Notes: generated from the sequence alone by a model not told the origin. A stretch of 64,000 nt of DNA from Ananas comosus (GCF_001540865.1 NC_033632.1:1701435-1765434); one strand, 5' to 3'. Shown: positions 24,150 to 36,544, counted from the stretch's first letter. Numbers and translations: made by a program.

Positions 24150-25423
24150 TTCGTCATCGAAACATAGTTTATTTGGATGATGACAAGATATTAGCTAATT
24201 GTTTTCTTTCCAAGATCATCGATCTAAATAGAAAAGCTATTTAAGAACTATTATTGTTTTTGGGTTTTGATCTTCTCGAGTCTTTCAAAGTAAAGGCCTG
24301 TGAAGTTAAGAAACCTTTTTCCTTACATCTTTACTGAAATAAAATAAAATAAAATAAAATAAATCCCCTGCACTAAAAACCCCAAACGCGTCACACTCTT
24401 AACTCGATGAGATACAGTTTACTATAGTCGACTTTAACGGTGATGGGGCGGGTTGGACGGCTGGGAGATGCCCGGTCCTACTCGGACACGTGTCAGAAAA
24501 TCATTAGTTGTTATTGCTGTTTCGTGTTGTAGGGCGTGGTCGGTTTAATCGTGTCATCGTCGTTCCAGGGTTATTATTGTCATTACGAAAGGGGTTACAA
24601 AAGCGGTGCGATGCGTGTTCGTCCGTACAATCAGTGGAGGACGTGGAGCGGTCGGATATTATGATGTCTGAAATTTCGACCTGATATTTTTGAGATTAAA
24701 CAGATGACGTCCGATGAACATTGGACGGTTAGATTAAGCGTAATTTTCACCAACATATTCGGTTAGATTAAGCGTAACTTTTTTCTTAAAAAAAAATTCA
24801 TGTATATATATATATATATATACACATATATGGTGATCTGGTACACCAGATGCAACCAATAATTTCAGGTCCGCGTATATAACTTTGATTGCACTTATTG
24901 GATTCACATAGCCCATAATTTCTCCATTATTTTGTTACACTTGCCAATGAAGCGACTATAAAATTCCTTCTTTAATGCACAAAATCGAAGTTGAATCTTA
25001 ATAGCCAAGATCCATTTATAAATTAATTAAAGTATATAAATCCGGACCCAAAATTATAATTCATCATATGATGTAGGAACAGTATACTATCCTCCTCTTT
25101 TAATATTTATAATTTTTTTTATTTAACAAATCCTATACATATAGTGCTTACCCTGGGAGCGCGTTTGGACCGTATTATATTGTCAAGATTATAAAAAAAA
25201 TTTGCTAAAAATTATTATATTTGATTCATCAAATCTATAATCTGATAAATAATATAGAATTACAAATAATGCATGACTATTTCAAAAGTTGAGATAAATA
25301 TCTCCTATTATTGGTATCGGATAATCTTACATGATATATAAAATATCCTGTCTCGTATTATATAATTGGAATTAAATGCGCTGTATGTACGTATGTATGC
25401 ATGCATAGACGTACATTACCCCA
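24150..25423. other. Duplicated spacer segment of the subtilase array
   Basis: This interval is homologous to 35000-37980 (which carries extra insertions) and, in part, to 18000-19690 and 40760-40940. Shared words include GGTTTTGATCTTCTCGAG, GGCGGGTTGGACGG and GATGAACATTGGA. It shows that the duplication unit includes a few kilobases of flanking DNA as well as the gene. No gene is seen. Confidence 0.65.
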
Positions 25424-27841
25424 TCAAACGAACTTAACCGCAATGGGGGTCTTGACCACACGATTCCCGGAGACCCACTCGATCTTCCCCGCCGCGTACT
25501 TGGGCGGCACGAAGCCCGAGGGAGGGCTGATCACCGTTAGAGTAACGTCGAAGCTCGCCTCCTCGTACAGCCTCGAAAAGCGTAGCTGGTGTGTTGACAA
25601 GTCAACCCTCATCAGCTGCGGCGCCGTGATCCGCGCCGTGTACACCGACCTCGGATCCCCGACGTTCGTCACCGTGCGGCTCACCGTCACCGTGGACCTC
25701 ACCCTCCTCGGCAGCGACACCTGTATCGACGGGTAGTTCATCGCCGACGCAGGTATCCAATTCACGGCCGAGCACGTCACCGGCCTGTTGTACAGCATTT
25801 GCAGTTCCCAGTCGGCGTACCCAAGCCCGCATAAATAGCCGACATAGTCGTCGGGCTGGATGTCGTACACGAGCCCGGGATCCATAGCCCTCACGGGGTC
25901 GACGTGTCCGGCGCCAGTTGCGAATATGCTTGCTGTGCGGTTCAATTTCTCGTCGGCGATCGGATTCCCGTTGAGGTCGACGTCCTTTGCCGATGTTATA
26001 ACTGCCGAGTTTACGTAAGCTGGCGGCCACGTTGGGTGTTTTTTCTTGATCAGCGCGGTAATGCCGGCCACGTGAGGGGTCGCCATCGACGTGCCGCTCT
26101 CGAAATTGAATGTCCATACGGTAAGCCCGGAGGGATTGGGTCCGACTGCGAACGGCCATGCCGCGAGGATGTTCGAACCAGGGGCGAGTACGTCGGGCTT
26201 TAAAATCCCACCGTTCGAGGGTGGCGGCCCACGGGAGGAGAAGGCGACCACCGCCGGCGATGGCCGGTTGCCGTACGTCGTCTTGTGGAAGACGATCGAC
26301 GCATTGGCAGCACTAACGCCTGAAGAATTTAGCAGCGAGTAGTAATAGGAGGTAAGTTGTAGCCTACCGTAGTGGGTCAAGTACACCGCCGGAAGAACGT
26401 GCGCGTCCGCAAATGTCGTGAAACCCAGATACTGCGGGTTCAGCAGAACCATCGCCGCCCCGCCGGCCGCGTACACTACCTCGCCTTTCTCGACGTTGGT
26501 ATTGTTGCCAAGGTGGCACAGCACTATCTTCTGCCGTACATCAATGTAGTCCAGCGACCCCTTCAAGCATAACATTGCATCGTAGCCGGCGATCGCCCCC
26601 GGGTACACGATCGGCAGCACTCTCGACTGGTTGAATGAGCTCGGCTGGTATGCTGTCTCGCCCTCTAGCTCCTCTCCGTTCCCCAGCTTCACAATCGCTC
26701 TACACCTCCGATCGGTAGATGCTGCCCCGACAGTCAGGACCTATATATCAAACTAAAGTATTAAACACTATCTTCTCGCGACTTAAATTTTTACGAGTCA
26801 TTCTATGTTTTATTGAGAAAATAGGAGGTTTTGAGCCCAGTTCAGTACCCATGGCGCGTCATGTGCCAAAGTGTTCTCAGCCGGTCCTTCGTTCCCAGCA
26901 GCGGCGACAGCGATAATCCCATGCGACAAAGCTGCCAGCGACCCCTGGGCTATGCCGTCATAGTAATACCTATACGTCGCATTGCCGCCAATGGACATGG
27001 AGATGATGTCAACACCGTCGTATATTGCCTGGTCAATCGCGGCGAGGGTGTTGCTGGTGGCGCAGCCGTTTTCAAAGCACACCTTGTAGATGGCGAGGTG
27101 CGCCCGCGGCGCCATCCCCGTGGCGGTGCCGAAGGCGCGTCCGAGGACGTTGGCGTTGTCGAGGGAGTTCCCGGCGGCGGTGCTGGCAACGTGGGTGCCG
27201 TGCCCGTCGGTGTCGAGCGCCGTGGCGTCCACGGAATTGTTGAACCCGCGCGCGGCGATGATCTTGTTGTTGCACCAGACCCCGCTCGCCAAGGAGCAGT
27301 TTCCTCGCCAGTTGGGCGGGGGCGGCGGCATCCCGGCGGGGTCGAACGAGGGGTGCGTCGGGTGGATCCCCGTGTCCAGGATCCCGATCACGACGCCCTG
27401 CCCGAAGCCCGCGCTCGCCCACGCGGCGCTGTTCTGTTGGGTGAGGCCCATGAACTCGGGGGTGTACGTGGTGAGGAGCGGGTGGACCTGGTCCACGCGC
27501 GCGTGGACGAACCCGGGCTTCGACTCCATGTCGGCGACCTCGGCCGGCGTCAGCCGCGCCGCGAACCCGCTCATGACGTCACGGTAGGAGTAGATGAGAC
27601 GGGGCGCGCCCGAATCCAAAGTCGGCGTCGGCAGAAACGACTCGTGGTAGCTGCGTAATTCGTGGGCGCCAAAGGAGTCGGCGCCGAGTGGCTTGTCCAC
27701 GTTGACGATGTACGTTTGGAGCACGTTGGAGTCGGCGTTGGGTTCGTTCACTATGGGGAATAGCTGTGCGTGGACAATAGCAACAATAGGAAGGAGAGAA
27801 GAGAATGCGGTGAGGAGAGCAAGCCGTTGCCGACTCTTCAT
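25424..27841 (-). CDS. Subtilisin-like serine protease, intact array copy S2
   Basis: Exon 1 26849-27841 and exon 2 25424-26740 encode 769 aa, a usual plant subtilase length. The start MKSRQRLALLTAF opens a signal peptide (cleavage likely after VHA, about residue 25). An I9 propeptide follows at about 43-122. The S8 domain contains Asp156 in GILDTGIH, His214 in DGHGTHVAS, Asn317 in AAGNEGP and Ser549 in SGTSMATPHVAG. A protease-associated insert lies between His and Ser (about 350-480), and a fibronectin-like domain forms the C-terminus. Several N-x-S/T sites suggest glycosylation. The protein should be secreted and act in the apoplast; substrates are unknown. The single intron splits APW|VLTVG just after the oxyanion region. 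It and S3 are the only undamaged copies. Confidence 0.93.
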
Positions 27842-27930
27842 TTTTGCGCGGGACCGAACGATAACAATGCTCGGAGAAGAGGAAGAAGAAGAGGGTGAGC
27901 ATGTGGGATACGGTTCTCCACAGGTAGAAG

Positions 27931-27953
27931 AGATATATATATATAAATATACT
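27931..27953 (-). promoter_or_regulatory. Candidate TATA region of subtilase S2
   Basis: An AT-only stretch, GAGTATATTTATATATATAT on the minus strand, lies 90-112 bp upstream of the ATG and is kept in the same position in S3 and S4. Confidence 0.4.
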
Positions 27954-28373
27954 CGGCATAGATCGATGCACACGGGCTAGAACAAGGAAGAGGGAAAGTG
28001 CCTGTATTAATTATATGTGAATTAAGAAGTGAATTATAGGTAAATTATGGGGAGCATGCAAGGAGCGTTTGCCTTATGTTTATCGTGAGCAACCATGATG
28101 AAATTAATCATAGCTGGGAATACAAGGGGCATACAGTGAAGTGATAGAACAGTCACTTTCATTATTTATAACAAAAAGCAAAAAATCTAGTCTCTGGGTA
28201 CGAAAAAAAAAAGTAACATAATTAATATTTATCGTCCATGGCCGAAAATAGAACAGTAATTATCATTGTAATCCAAACAGAATGGGAAAGCTGACTCTTT
28301 TATAAAATTCTAACTCTGAATTGAAATACATCTCATAATTTCTCTCATCCATTGCCTTAATTTAAAAATAAAG

Positions 28374-28407
<34 letters not shown>

Positions 28408-29077
28408 AAAGTAAAGCTATCTCTCTCTCAAAAAAAAAAAGAAAAAGTAAAGCTGAATTAAATTAGAAATATAAAATTTATTACCATTAGCAACAGTTTT
28501 AAGTTAACTAAATAGGATAGAGCAAACTTGTACACTCCAAAAAGACATGTACGTAGATCTTACATCCTCCATCCGATTGCCAAAATTAGCACTTTGTAAG
28601 ATTCCAGATGTATAATATAACAATCTCAACCTTTTTTAACTTCTTATCTTTTTCAACCTTTTTTAACTTCTTATCTTTTTCGTTAAAACTCAAAAGGCTC
28701 CTCTAAGTGCTACCAAGCCAAAATTACATAATATCAAATTTGGTTATCGCAAAAGACTTGATAAGCAAATTCGCAAATTCCTGAAGTGTTAATCTTATTC
28801 TTTTCCGGTAACACTTTTTGTCAATCATGTTGCATCAAATCAAATAATATAGAAAAGATCTTGAACAACCAAATAAATAATTCAACTTTGGATACTACTT
28901 TGTTACAGAAATATAAAAAAAATCTAGTTCATCGAATACAAAAAATTAACAAAAAATAAATTAGAAAATAAAAAAAATGTATAAATATTTATATGATTCC
29001 ACAATTGATTAATTACACCGACAAAACTGGAACGAAAAATTTTATTGTTATCGAAAATGGAGTACTTGTACCTCTCT

Positions 29078-30090
29078 GGGCTTTTTTTGCAAATAGCCCT
29101 GTCCAAAATTTATTTGCAAAAATGGTCCTGGCCCTGCCACGCCAGCGCCACGTCAGCGCCACGCGGACAGGGCCTGGGCCAGGTATTCAAGTTGAACACG
29201 GTGATTCGTTCACCGTGTCTAAACACGGTGAACCAATCACCGTGTTCAATAGGAATGCGGCGGTCGGTATTTCTATTGAACACGGTGAATGGTTCATCAT
29301 GTCTAGACATGGTAATTGGTTCACCATGTTTGATAGAAATATCGCAAAAATGGGTATGGTATTTCTATTGGACACGGTGAACTATTCACCGTGTCTACAC
29401 ACGGTGAACCATTCACCGTGTTCTCTTACACACCACCGTGTTCTCTTACACACACACACACACCCACCCACTCCCCCCCCCCCCCCCACCCACGAACTCT
29501 GTCTCGATCTCTGTCTCTAAATGCAATTCTGATGGGCACGGAATTGGGTTCATCCGTGTCTGAGCAAACCCTCACTGACACGGTGAAACCATTCACGTGT
29601 TCTGCTTTGATAACCCGCCCGCCCCCCCACCACCCCCCCCCCGAAAACGCTGTCATGATACTCTCTCCATACTCTCTCTCTTCTTCTCCTTAAGAGGGTT
29701 ACAGGGAATGGTTTTGGGAATGGTGCGTATGTGAATTATTGCCACTTCTCTCTCTCGATCTCTCTCTCTCTCTCGCTCTCTTCCTCTTGCTCTCTCTCTC
29801 TCTCTGGCCGAATCACCGTGTTTAGACATGGTGAACGAATCACCGTGTCTAATGCAAGCTAAAATCCTGGGCGGGGCGTGAGTAACACTGTGACACGGTG
29901 ATTGGTTCACCGTGTTTAGACACGGTAAACGAATCACCGTGTTCAACTTGAATACCTGACCCAGGTCCTGCCCGCGTGGCGCTGACATGGCGCTGGCGTG
30001 GCAGGGTCAGAGCCATTTTTGCAAATAAATTTTAGACAGGACTATTTTTGTAAATAAAATTTGTTAGAGGGCTATTTGCAAAAAAAGCCC
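29078..30090. mobile_element. 1-kb inverted-repeat transposable element with palindromic CACGGTGA repeats
   Basis: The element opens GGGCTTTTTTTGCAAATAGC and closes with the complement. The arms pair over roughly 170-200 bp (through GCCACGCCAGCGCCA and TATTCAAGTTGAACACGGTG). The right arm holds an extra partial copy of the outer sequence. The interior is filled with variants of CACGGTGAACNATTCACCGTG-type palindromes, plus C-rich and TC-rich tracts. Direct repeats ACCTCTCT (29070-29077) and ACCTCTAT (30091-30098) flank it, and the paralogous site near 34368 is empty. No transposase is encoded. Confidence 0.8.
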
Positions 30091-30518
30091 ACCTCTATGG
30101 ACCCAAGCCGAAAATATATCTGATGCGCATGGACTTTGTCATACGGCATCTATGCCACGGCTGTACAATTAATTCCTTTTTTAATGCACAAAATGGAAGT
30201 TGCATCTTAATAGCCATGGTCCATTTATTAATTAATTGAAGTATATAAATCCGGACCCAAAATCCTATTTAGTGCTGATCCGATTGGTCTGGATTATATT
30301 GTCAGGATTATATATAATTCTATCAAGATTACTTATTCAACCAATCTGTAATCTGATTACAAATGATGCATGACTATTCCAAAAGTGAAGGTAAATATCT
30401 TGTATTACTGATGTGGAACAATATTACATGATATATAAAATATCCCGTCGTATTATACAATTCGAAATCAAATGCGCCCGCACGTGTATGTATGCATGCA
30501 TAGACGTACATTACCAAA

Positions 30519-32935
30519 TCAAGCGAACTTAACCGCAATGGGGGTCTTGACCACACGATTCCCGGAGACCCACTCGATCTTCCCCGCCGCGTACTTGGGC
30601 GGCACGAAGCCCGAGGGAGGCCTGATCACCGTTAGAGCAACGTCGAAGCTCGCCTCCTCGTACAGCCTCGAAAAGCGCAGCCGGTATGTCGACAAGTCAA
30701 CCCTCATCAGCTGCGGCGCCGTGATCCTCGCCGTGTACACCGACCTCGGATCCCCGACATTCGTCACTGTGCGGCTCACCGTCACCGTGGACCCCACCAT
30801 GCTCGGCAGCGACACCTGTATCGATGGGTAGTTCATCGCCGACGCCTGTATCCAACTCACGGCCGAGCACGTCACCGGCCTGTTGTACAGCATTTGCAGT
30901 TCCCAGTCGGCGTACCCAAGCCCGCATAAATAGCCAACATAGTCGTCGGGCCGGATGTCGTACACGAGCCCGGGATCCATAGCCCTCACGGGGTCGACGT
31001 GTCCGGCGCCGGTCGCGAATATGCTCGCCTTGCCGTTCGATAGCTCGTCGGCGATCGGATTCCCGTCGATGTCGACGTCCTTAGCCGACGTTATAATTGC
31101 CGAGTTTGCGTAAGCTGGCGGCCACGTTGGGTGTTTTCTCTTGATCAGCGCTGCAATGCCGGCCACGTGAGGGGTCGCCATCGACGTGCCACTCTCGAAG
31201 TTGAATGTCCATACGGTGAGCCCCGAGGGATTGGGTCCAACTGCGAACGGCCATGCCGCGAGGATGTTTGAACCTGGGGCGAGCACGTCGGGCTTTAAAA
31301 TCCCACCGTTCGACGGTGGCGGCCCACGGGAGGAGAAGGCGACCACCGCGGGAGATGGGCGGTTGCCGTACGTCGTCCGGTGGAAGACGATCGACGCATG
31401 GGCAGCACTAACGCCTGAAGAATTTAGCAGCGAGTAGTAATAGTTTAGAAGTTGTACCCTACCAAAGTGGCTCAAGTGCACCGCCGGAAGAACGTGCGGG
31501 TCAGCAGGCGTCGTGAAGCCCCGCGAAGGCGGATTCAGCAGTACCATGGCCGCCCCGCCAGCCGCGTACACCACCTCACCCTTCTCAACGTTGGTATTCC
31601 CGCCAAGGTGGCACAGCACTATCTTCTGCCGCACATCGATGTGGTCCAGCGACCCCTTCAAGCATACCGATGCATTCTTCCAGACGATTGCCCCCGGGTA
31701 CACGATCGGCAGCATTCTCGACTGGTTGAATGAGCTCGGCTGGTATGCTGTCTCGCCCTCTAGCTCCTCTCCGTTCCCCAGCTTCACAATCGCTTTACAC
31801 CTCCGGTCGGTAGATGATGCCCCGACAGTCAGGACCTATTAAACTAAAGTATATTAAACACTATTTTCTAGCGCGACTTAAATTTTTAGGAGTCATACTT
31901 TGTTTTATTGAAAAACAGGATATTCTGAGCCCAAATCAATACCCATGGCGCGTCGTGTGCCAACGTGTTCTCAGCCGGTCCTTCGTTCCCAGCAGCGGCC
32001 ACAGCGATAATCCCATGCGACACCGCGGCCAGCGACCCCTGCGCCACGCCGTCGTAGTAATACCTATACGTCGCATTGCCGCCGATGGACATGGAGATGA
32101 TGTCGACGCCGTCGTAGATCGCCTGGTCGATCGCAGCGAGCGTGTCGCTGGCGGCGCAGCCGTCTTCGAAGCACACCTTGTAGATGGCGAGGTGCGCCAG
32201 CGGCGCCATACCCACGGCGGTGCCGAAGGCGCGTCCGAGGACGTTGGCGTTGTCGAGGGAGTTCCCAGCGGCGGTGCTGGCAACGTGGGTGCCGTGCCCG
32301 TCGGTGTCGAGCGCCGTGGCGTCTACGGACGCATTGAACCCGCGCGCGGCAATGATCTTGTTGTTGCACCAGACCCCGCTCGCCAAGGAGCAGTTTCCTC
32401 GCCAAATGGGCGGCGGCGGCGGCATCCCGGCGGGGTCGAACGAGGGGTGCGTCGGGTGGATCCCCGTGTCCAGGATCCCGATCACCACGCCCTGCCCGAA
32501 GCCCGCGCTCGCCCACGCGGCGCTGTTCTGTTGGGTGAGGCCCATGAACTGGGGGGTGTAGGTGGTGAGGAGCGGGTGGACCTGGTCCACGCGCGCGTGG
32601 ACGAACCCGGGCTTCGACTCCATGGCGGCGACCTCGGCCGGCGTCAGCCGCGCCGCGAACCCGCTCATGACGTCACGGTAGGAGTAGATGAGGCGGGGCG
32701 CGCCCGAGTCCAAAGTCGGCGTCGGCAGAAACGACTCGTGGTAGCTGCGTAATTCGTGGGCGCCAAAGGAGTCGGCGCCGAGTGGCTTGTCCACGTTGAC
32801 GATGTACGTTTGGAGCTCGTTGGAGTCGGCGTTGGGTTCGTTCACTATGGGGAGTAGCTGTGCGTGGACAATAGCAACAATAGGAAGGAGAGAAGAGAAT
32901 ACGGTGAGGAGAGCAAGCCGTTGCCGACTCTTCAT
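30519..32935 (-). CDS. Subtilisin-like serine protease, intact array copy S3
   Basis: Exon 1 31943-32935 and exon 2 30519-31835 have the same lengths as in S2 (993 and 1,317 bp), giving 769 aa. Signal peptide, I9 propeptide, S8 core with GILDTGIH, DGHGTHVAS, AAGNEGP and SGTSMATPHVAG, protease-associated insert and C-terminal fibronectin-like domain are all present and in frame. It is extremely similar to S2 by eye. Differences are scattered substitutions, for example ASVDATALD against S2 NSVDATALD, and the stretch after GAI (VWKNASVCLKG against AGYDAMLCLKG), where S3 instead matches S4. That patch suggests gene conversion or shuffling between copies. Expected to be a secreted apoplastic protease with overlapping function with S2. 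Confidence 0.93.
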
Positions 32936-33028
32936 TTTTGCGCGGGAAGGAACGATGATAATGCTCGGAAAAGAGGAAGAAGAAGAGGGTGAGCATGTGG
33001 CCTACGGTTCTCCACAGGGAGCAGAGAT

Positions 33029-33047
33029 CTATATATATATATATACT
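33029..33047 (-). promoter_or_regulatory. Candidate TATA region of subtilase S3
   Basis: GAGTATATATATATATATAG on the minus strand lies about 95-112 bp upstream of the ATG, in the position used in S2 and S4. Confidence 0.4.
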
Positions 33048-33452
33048 CGGCATAGATCGATGCACACGGGCTAGAACAAGGAAGAGGGAAAGTGCCTGTA
33101 TTAATTATTATATGTGAATTAAGAAGTGAATTATAGGTAAATTATGGGAGCGTTTGCATTATGTTTATCGTGAGCAATCATGATCACGAAATCATAGATG
33201 GGAATACAAGGGGGAATACAGTACGTAATAGGACATCCACTTTCATTATAACAAAAAGCAAAAAATCTAGTCGCTGTATATGGAAAAAAAAAAAGTAACA
33301 TAATATTTATCGTCCACAGCTAGCTAGCCAAAAATAGAACAGTAACGATCATTATAATACAAACAGAATAGAAAAGGTGACTCTTTTATAGAATTCAAAC
33401 TCTGAAATGCATCTCATAATCTCTCTCATCCATTGCCTTAATTTAAAAAATA

Positions 33453-33459
<7 letters not shown>

Positions 33460-33494
<35 letters not shown>

Positions 33495-33514
33495 CAATAC
33501 ATNTATAGTAACTC

Positions 33515-33598
<84 letters not shown>

Positions 33599-33600
33599 CA
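33460..33600. repeat. Long TA microsatellite with an N
   Basis: Two TA arrays are separated by AACAATACAT-N-TATAGTAACTCTAC. The word AACAATACAT recurs directly after the second array, so the N probably marks an unresolved repeat join. Confidence 0.9.
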
Positions 33601-33744
33601 ATACATTTAAAAATAAAAGGTATACATTGCCTTACTAGTTTTAAGTTATTAACTAAATTGATAGGGTGGCAAACCTGTACACCCCAAAAATGCATGTAAA
33701 TTTGACACCCTTCGTCCAATTGCCAAAACTAGCACTTTGTAAGA

Positions 33745-33880
33745 TTCTATAAGGGTAAAGGGTTTGGTGGTTGATATCCGAAACCCAAGTTCAAATTCTA
33801 GTTGATTCACATTTTTACTAAGTATGTTTTTAAATGAAATAAACGAAACGAGTAGCGTGCTACCTATCTCTCAAAAATAA
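33745..33880 (+). mobile_element. SINE-like element, copy 3
   Basis: A head with GGGTTTGGTGGTTG and AACCCAAGTTCAAATTC is followed by the 3' end AACGAGTAGCGTGCTACC and TATCTCTCAAAAA. The equivalent position in the S2-S3 spacer (about 28606-28622) lacks it. Confidence 0.6.
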
Positions 33881-35221
33881 CAAGTATATAACAATCTCAA
33901 CCCTTTCTTCAATTTTTTACCTTGTTCATTAAAACTCGAAACGCTCCTCAAGTGCTACCAAGCCAAAATTACATAAATATTAAATTTGGTTATAAAAAAA
34001 GACTCAATAAACAAATTCGCGAGTTAATCTTTTTCTTTTCTAGTCATGCTTTTTGTCGATCATGTTACATCAAATAGGTAACTTGCTGACAAGCGAAATT
34101 GCTGAAACGATAAAACTTCTCGATTCAAATTTTTCCAGCATCTTAATCAACCAAATAAACAATAATTCAACTCGGATACCAGTTTGTTACAGAAATATAG
34201 AAAAGATCTAGTTCGTCGTTGGATACAAAAGTTAATAAAAAAATATTGAGGAAAAAAGAAAAAAAATAAAATATACAAATATTTATATAATTCAGACACT
34301 GATTTACTTACAAGGACGAGAATAGATTGAAAACTTCTATGGGTATTGAAGACAAAGTACGTACTTTTACCTCTCTTGATGCTGAAAATTTATCTGGTGC
34401 GCACTTTGTCGTGTGGCACCTATACCACTGCTGCACAACAATTCCCATTCGATTCTCTCTCTAATGCGATGTGATTTTTATATAGCAGTTATACTACATC
34501 ATCTATAAATATCTTAAGCTAATCAATTTTTTTTTTTTAAATAAATATACAATAATTTGTTTTTTAAAAAAATTATATGATGAGATGTGTGGATTGTGAA
34601 GGTATAATTTGATTGGTTAGAGAGAAGGTAATGTGGTGTCTACAGGTTTTCATCCAATGCACTGCTGCTGCTGCACACAACTCAATGCTTGATACATCTA
34701 TGTCCAATAGTATGATGCTCAGTGGTCAATTAGACTTCTCTCACAACTACAGTACTCTGCCACTTGGTCTAAGACCAGCTCCAAATTCTAATCTACTTTT
34801 AACAGGATTTTAGAGTATAATTAAAATTATGACACTTGTCTAGAAGATTCTAATCTAAATTTTGATCTAAAACAATTTTCAGTTCCATATTTAACGGATG
34901 AAAAAATACAAAACTCATTAATTTTTAGCGAAACGAGATAATTAAATTCGATAAAATTGAGTCAGTAAATAATGACGGACGTAAAAGCTTTTGGCTCAAA
35001 ATTCGTCGTTAGAAGATGATTTATTTGGACGAGGACGAGATTAGCGAATTTGTTTTCTTTCTTAGTAAGACCAGAACAGAGGAGCTATATATTTCGGAAC
35101 TATTTCTACTTCTGGGTTTTGATCTCCTCTGGTCTTTCAAAGTTAGATCTGCGAAAGAAACCCTTTTTTCCCTTGCATCTTTACTTGGAAAATAAAAAAA
35201 AAAGAAAAACACTCCAAATTC

Positions 35222-35258
35222 CAAACCCTTTACAAGTGCAATGGACATCTTCAGTGGA
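35222..35258 (+). other. 37-bp fragment matching the SWIM-finger exon of an FRS gene
   Basis: This stretch matches 41674-41710 of the FRS gene with 4 mismatches by eye. Its minus-strand frame reads STEDVHCTCKGF, against STEEVHCTCKGF in the gene. The paralogous spacer near 24395 has unrelated sequence here. Confidence 0.6.
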
Positions 35259-35421
35259 TGAGATGCTGGGGCGGGTTGGACGGTTGGGAGTTTGCTGGTC
35301 CCCCTCGGACAACTGTCTTAAGATCATTAGTTGTTGGTGCTGTTTCATGTTGTAGGGCGTAGTCGGTTGGATCGCGTACTTGGTTCGAGGGGTATTATCG
35401 TCATTATGGAAGGGATATAAA

Positions 35422-35955
35422 TAGGGAAGTAATACAGGCCAGCACGGTCCGAACACCAAGGCCCAAGGCATCTTAGGGTCCGAGCCTTGGGGTCTGAGCG
35501 CTCCTTCCAAGGAGCTCTCCTCCAAGGTCTACCATTATAAGGCCTTGAGAGGAGGTTTTTGGTTCGATGGGCTAAAAAAACCCTCTCAATTTTTTTTTAA
35601 ATAATAAAAATTTATATGTTTTTTAAAAATTAAATATTTATTATATTATAATTATTTTTATAAATTTTAATTTTTTAATTAAAATATTAATTTAAATAAA
35701 AAGTATTTATTATTTATATCTTAAAATGTATAATTTCTAAAAAAATAAAAAACTTTAGGGCCAACCGGAGCACCCATGGGCTCCGCGCCATTCTGGCCTA
35801 AGGTATGTGCTGGGTCGGAGACTTGATCGCTCCGACCCAGCACAAACTGGTTTGGATTTGGAATCCGGCCAGACCGCGCCGGGCTGGTCCCTAGCCCGAT
35901 TTAGTACAGCTAATGTGGGTCGTGCTAGCCTGGCACGACTCACAATACACTCCTA
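35422..35955. mobile_element. hAT-like non-autonomous element (534 bp)
   Basis: The element starts TAGGGAAGTAATACAGGCC and ends with the complement of TAGGAGTGTATTGTGAG. It is bracketed by GATATAAA (35414-35421) and GTTATAAA (35956-35963), an 8-bp duplication with one mismatch as expected for hAT. At the paralogous sites near 18130 and 24595 the flanks are continuous. The GC-rich ends and AT-rich centre encode nothing. Confidence 0.75.
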
Positions 35956-36274
35956 GTTATAAAGTGGTGTGATGCGTTCGTCCATATAAGGTCGGACAAT
36001 ATAATGAGGGGTGGGGGACAGTTTAGTCCAGTCATTTTATATATTAATTTCTGAAATTTTGACCTGATATTTTGGGATTAATTAGGTGACATCCGATGAA
36101 CATTGGATGGTAAGAATAAGCGTAATTTTACCAACATATTGAGTCTTACGGTAAATCATACCCCTTCAGTCGCATATATAATCTCATCAAATTTGTATCG
36201 GAGAGACTATTGTGTGCCTACACCTGGTGCAGCAGTGAACTTGTGCGCCGCAACCCACCAACAATTTTGTGTAT

Positions 36275-36348
36275 GGACTCCTGTAGCTTAATCTCTTTAA
36301 TGAATGAAGCGGATAACGTGCTATCTTTTCCTTAAAAAAAAAAAAAAA
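36275..36348 (+). mobile_element. 74-bp LINE 3' tail insertion
   Basis: The insert contains CTGTAGCTTAATCTC, AATGAATGAAGCGGATAACG and a terminal A-run. It matches the 3' UTR of the LINE fragment ending at 23890. Direct repeats TTGTGTAT at 36267-36274 and 36349-36356 flank it, and the uninterrupted site is seen near 18395. Confidence 0.7.
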
Positions 36349-36403
36349 TTGTGTATTGTGTAAGTAGAGCTTATAAATTATACTTATAAAAGTATAGTAG
36401 CCG

Positions 36404-36472
<69 letters not shown>

Positions 36473-36478
<6 letters not shown>

Positions 36479-36543
36479 TGCTATAACAAAACTTCGTAAG
36501 AAGATATTTCGAGAAATATTTGAAGATAGAACTATATATATCT
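36473..36543 (+). repeat. 71-bp duplicate of the ndhK 3' region beside an N
   Basis: This stretch is identical by eye to 37020-37090 and ends directly at the N at 36544. It is probably an assembly overlap artefact and not a real repeat. Confidence 0.8.
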
Positions 36544-36544
36544 N

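Larger units (their letters stand above)
27842..30518. other. Spacer between subtilases S2 and S3
   Basis: The spacer matches the S3-S4 spacer except for insertions. It carries a TA run (28376-28404), a 27-bp tandem duplication containing ACTTCTTATCTTTTTC (about 28628-28681) and the 1,013-bp inverted-repeat element at 29078-30090. The remainder is diverged duplicated DNA; no gene is seen. Confidence 0.65.

Noticed and set aside
29426..29656. Short frames in the inverted-repeat element (Gly/Val-rich and Pro-rich)
   Set aside because: They derive from C-runs, CA repeats and palindromes inside a non-coding transposable element.
31814..32752. A 312-codon plus-strand open frame opposite subtilase S3 exon 1, with similar ones opposite S1, S2 and S4
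   Set aside because: It is antisense to an intact protease exon and arises from the GC-rich codon usage there. Its Arg/Gly/Val-rich product has no recognisable domain.
34613..34813. A 66-codon plus-strand frame in the S3-S4 spacer
   Set aside because: No similarity recognised, no splice or promoter context, and surrounding DNA is AT-rich spacer.
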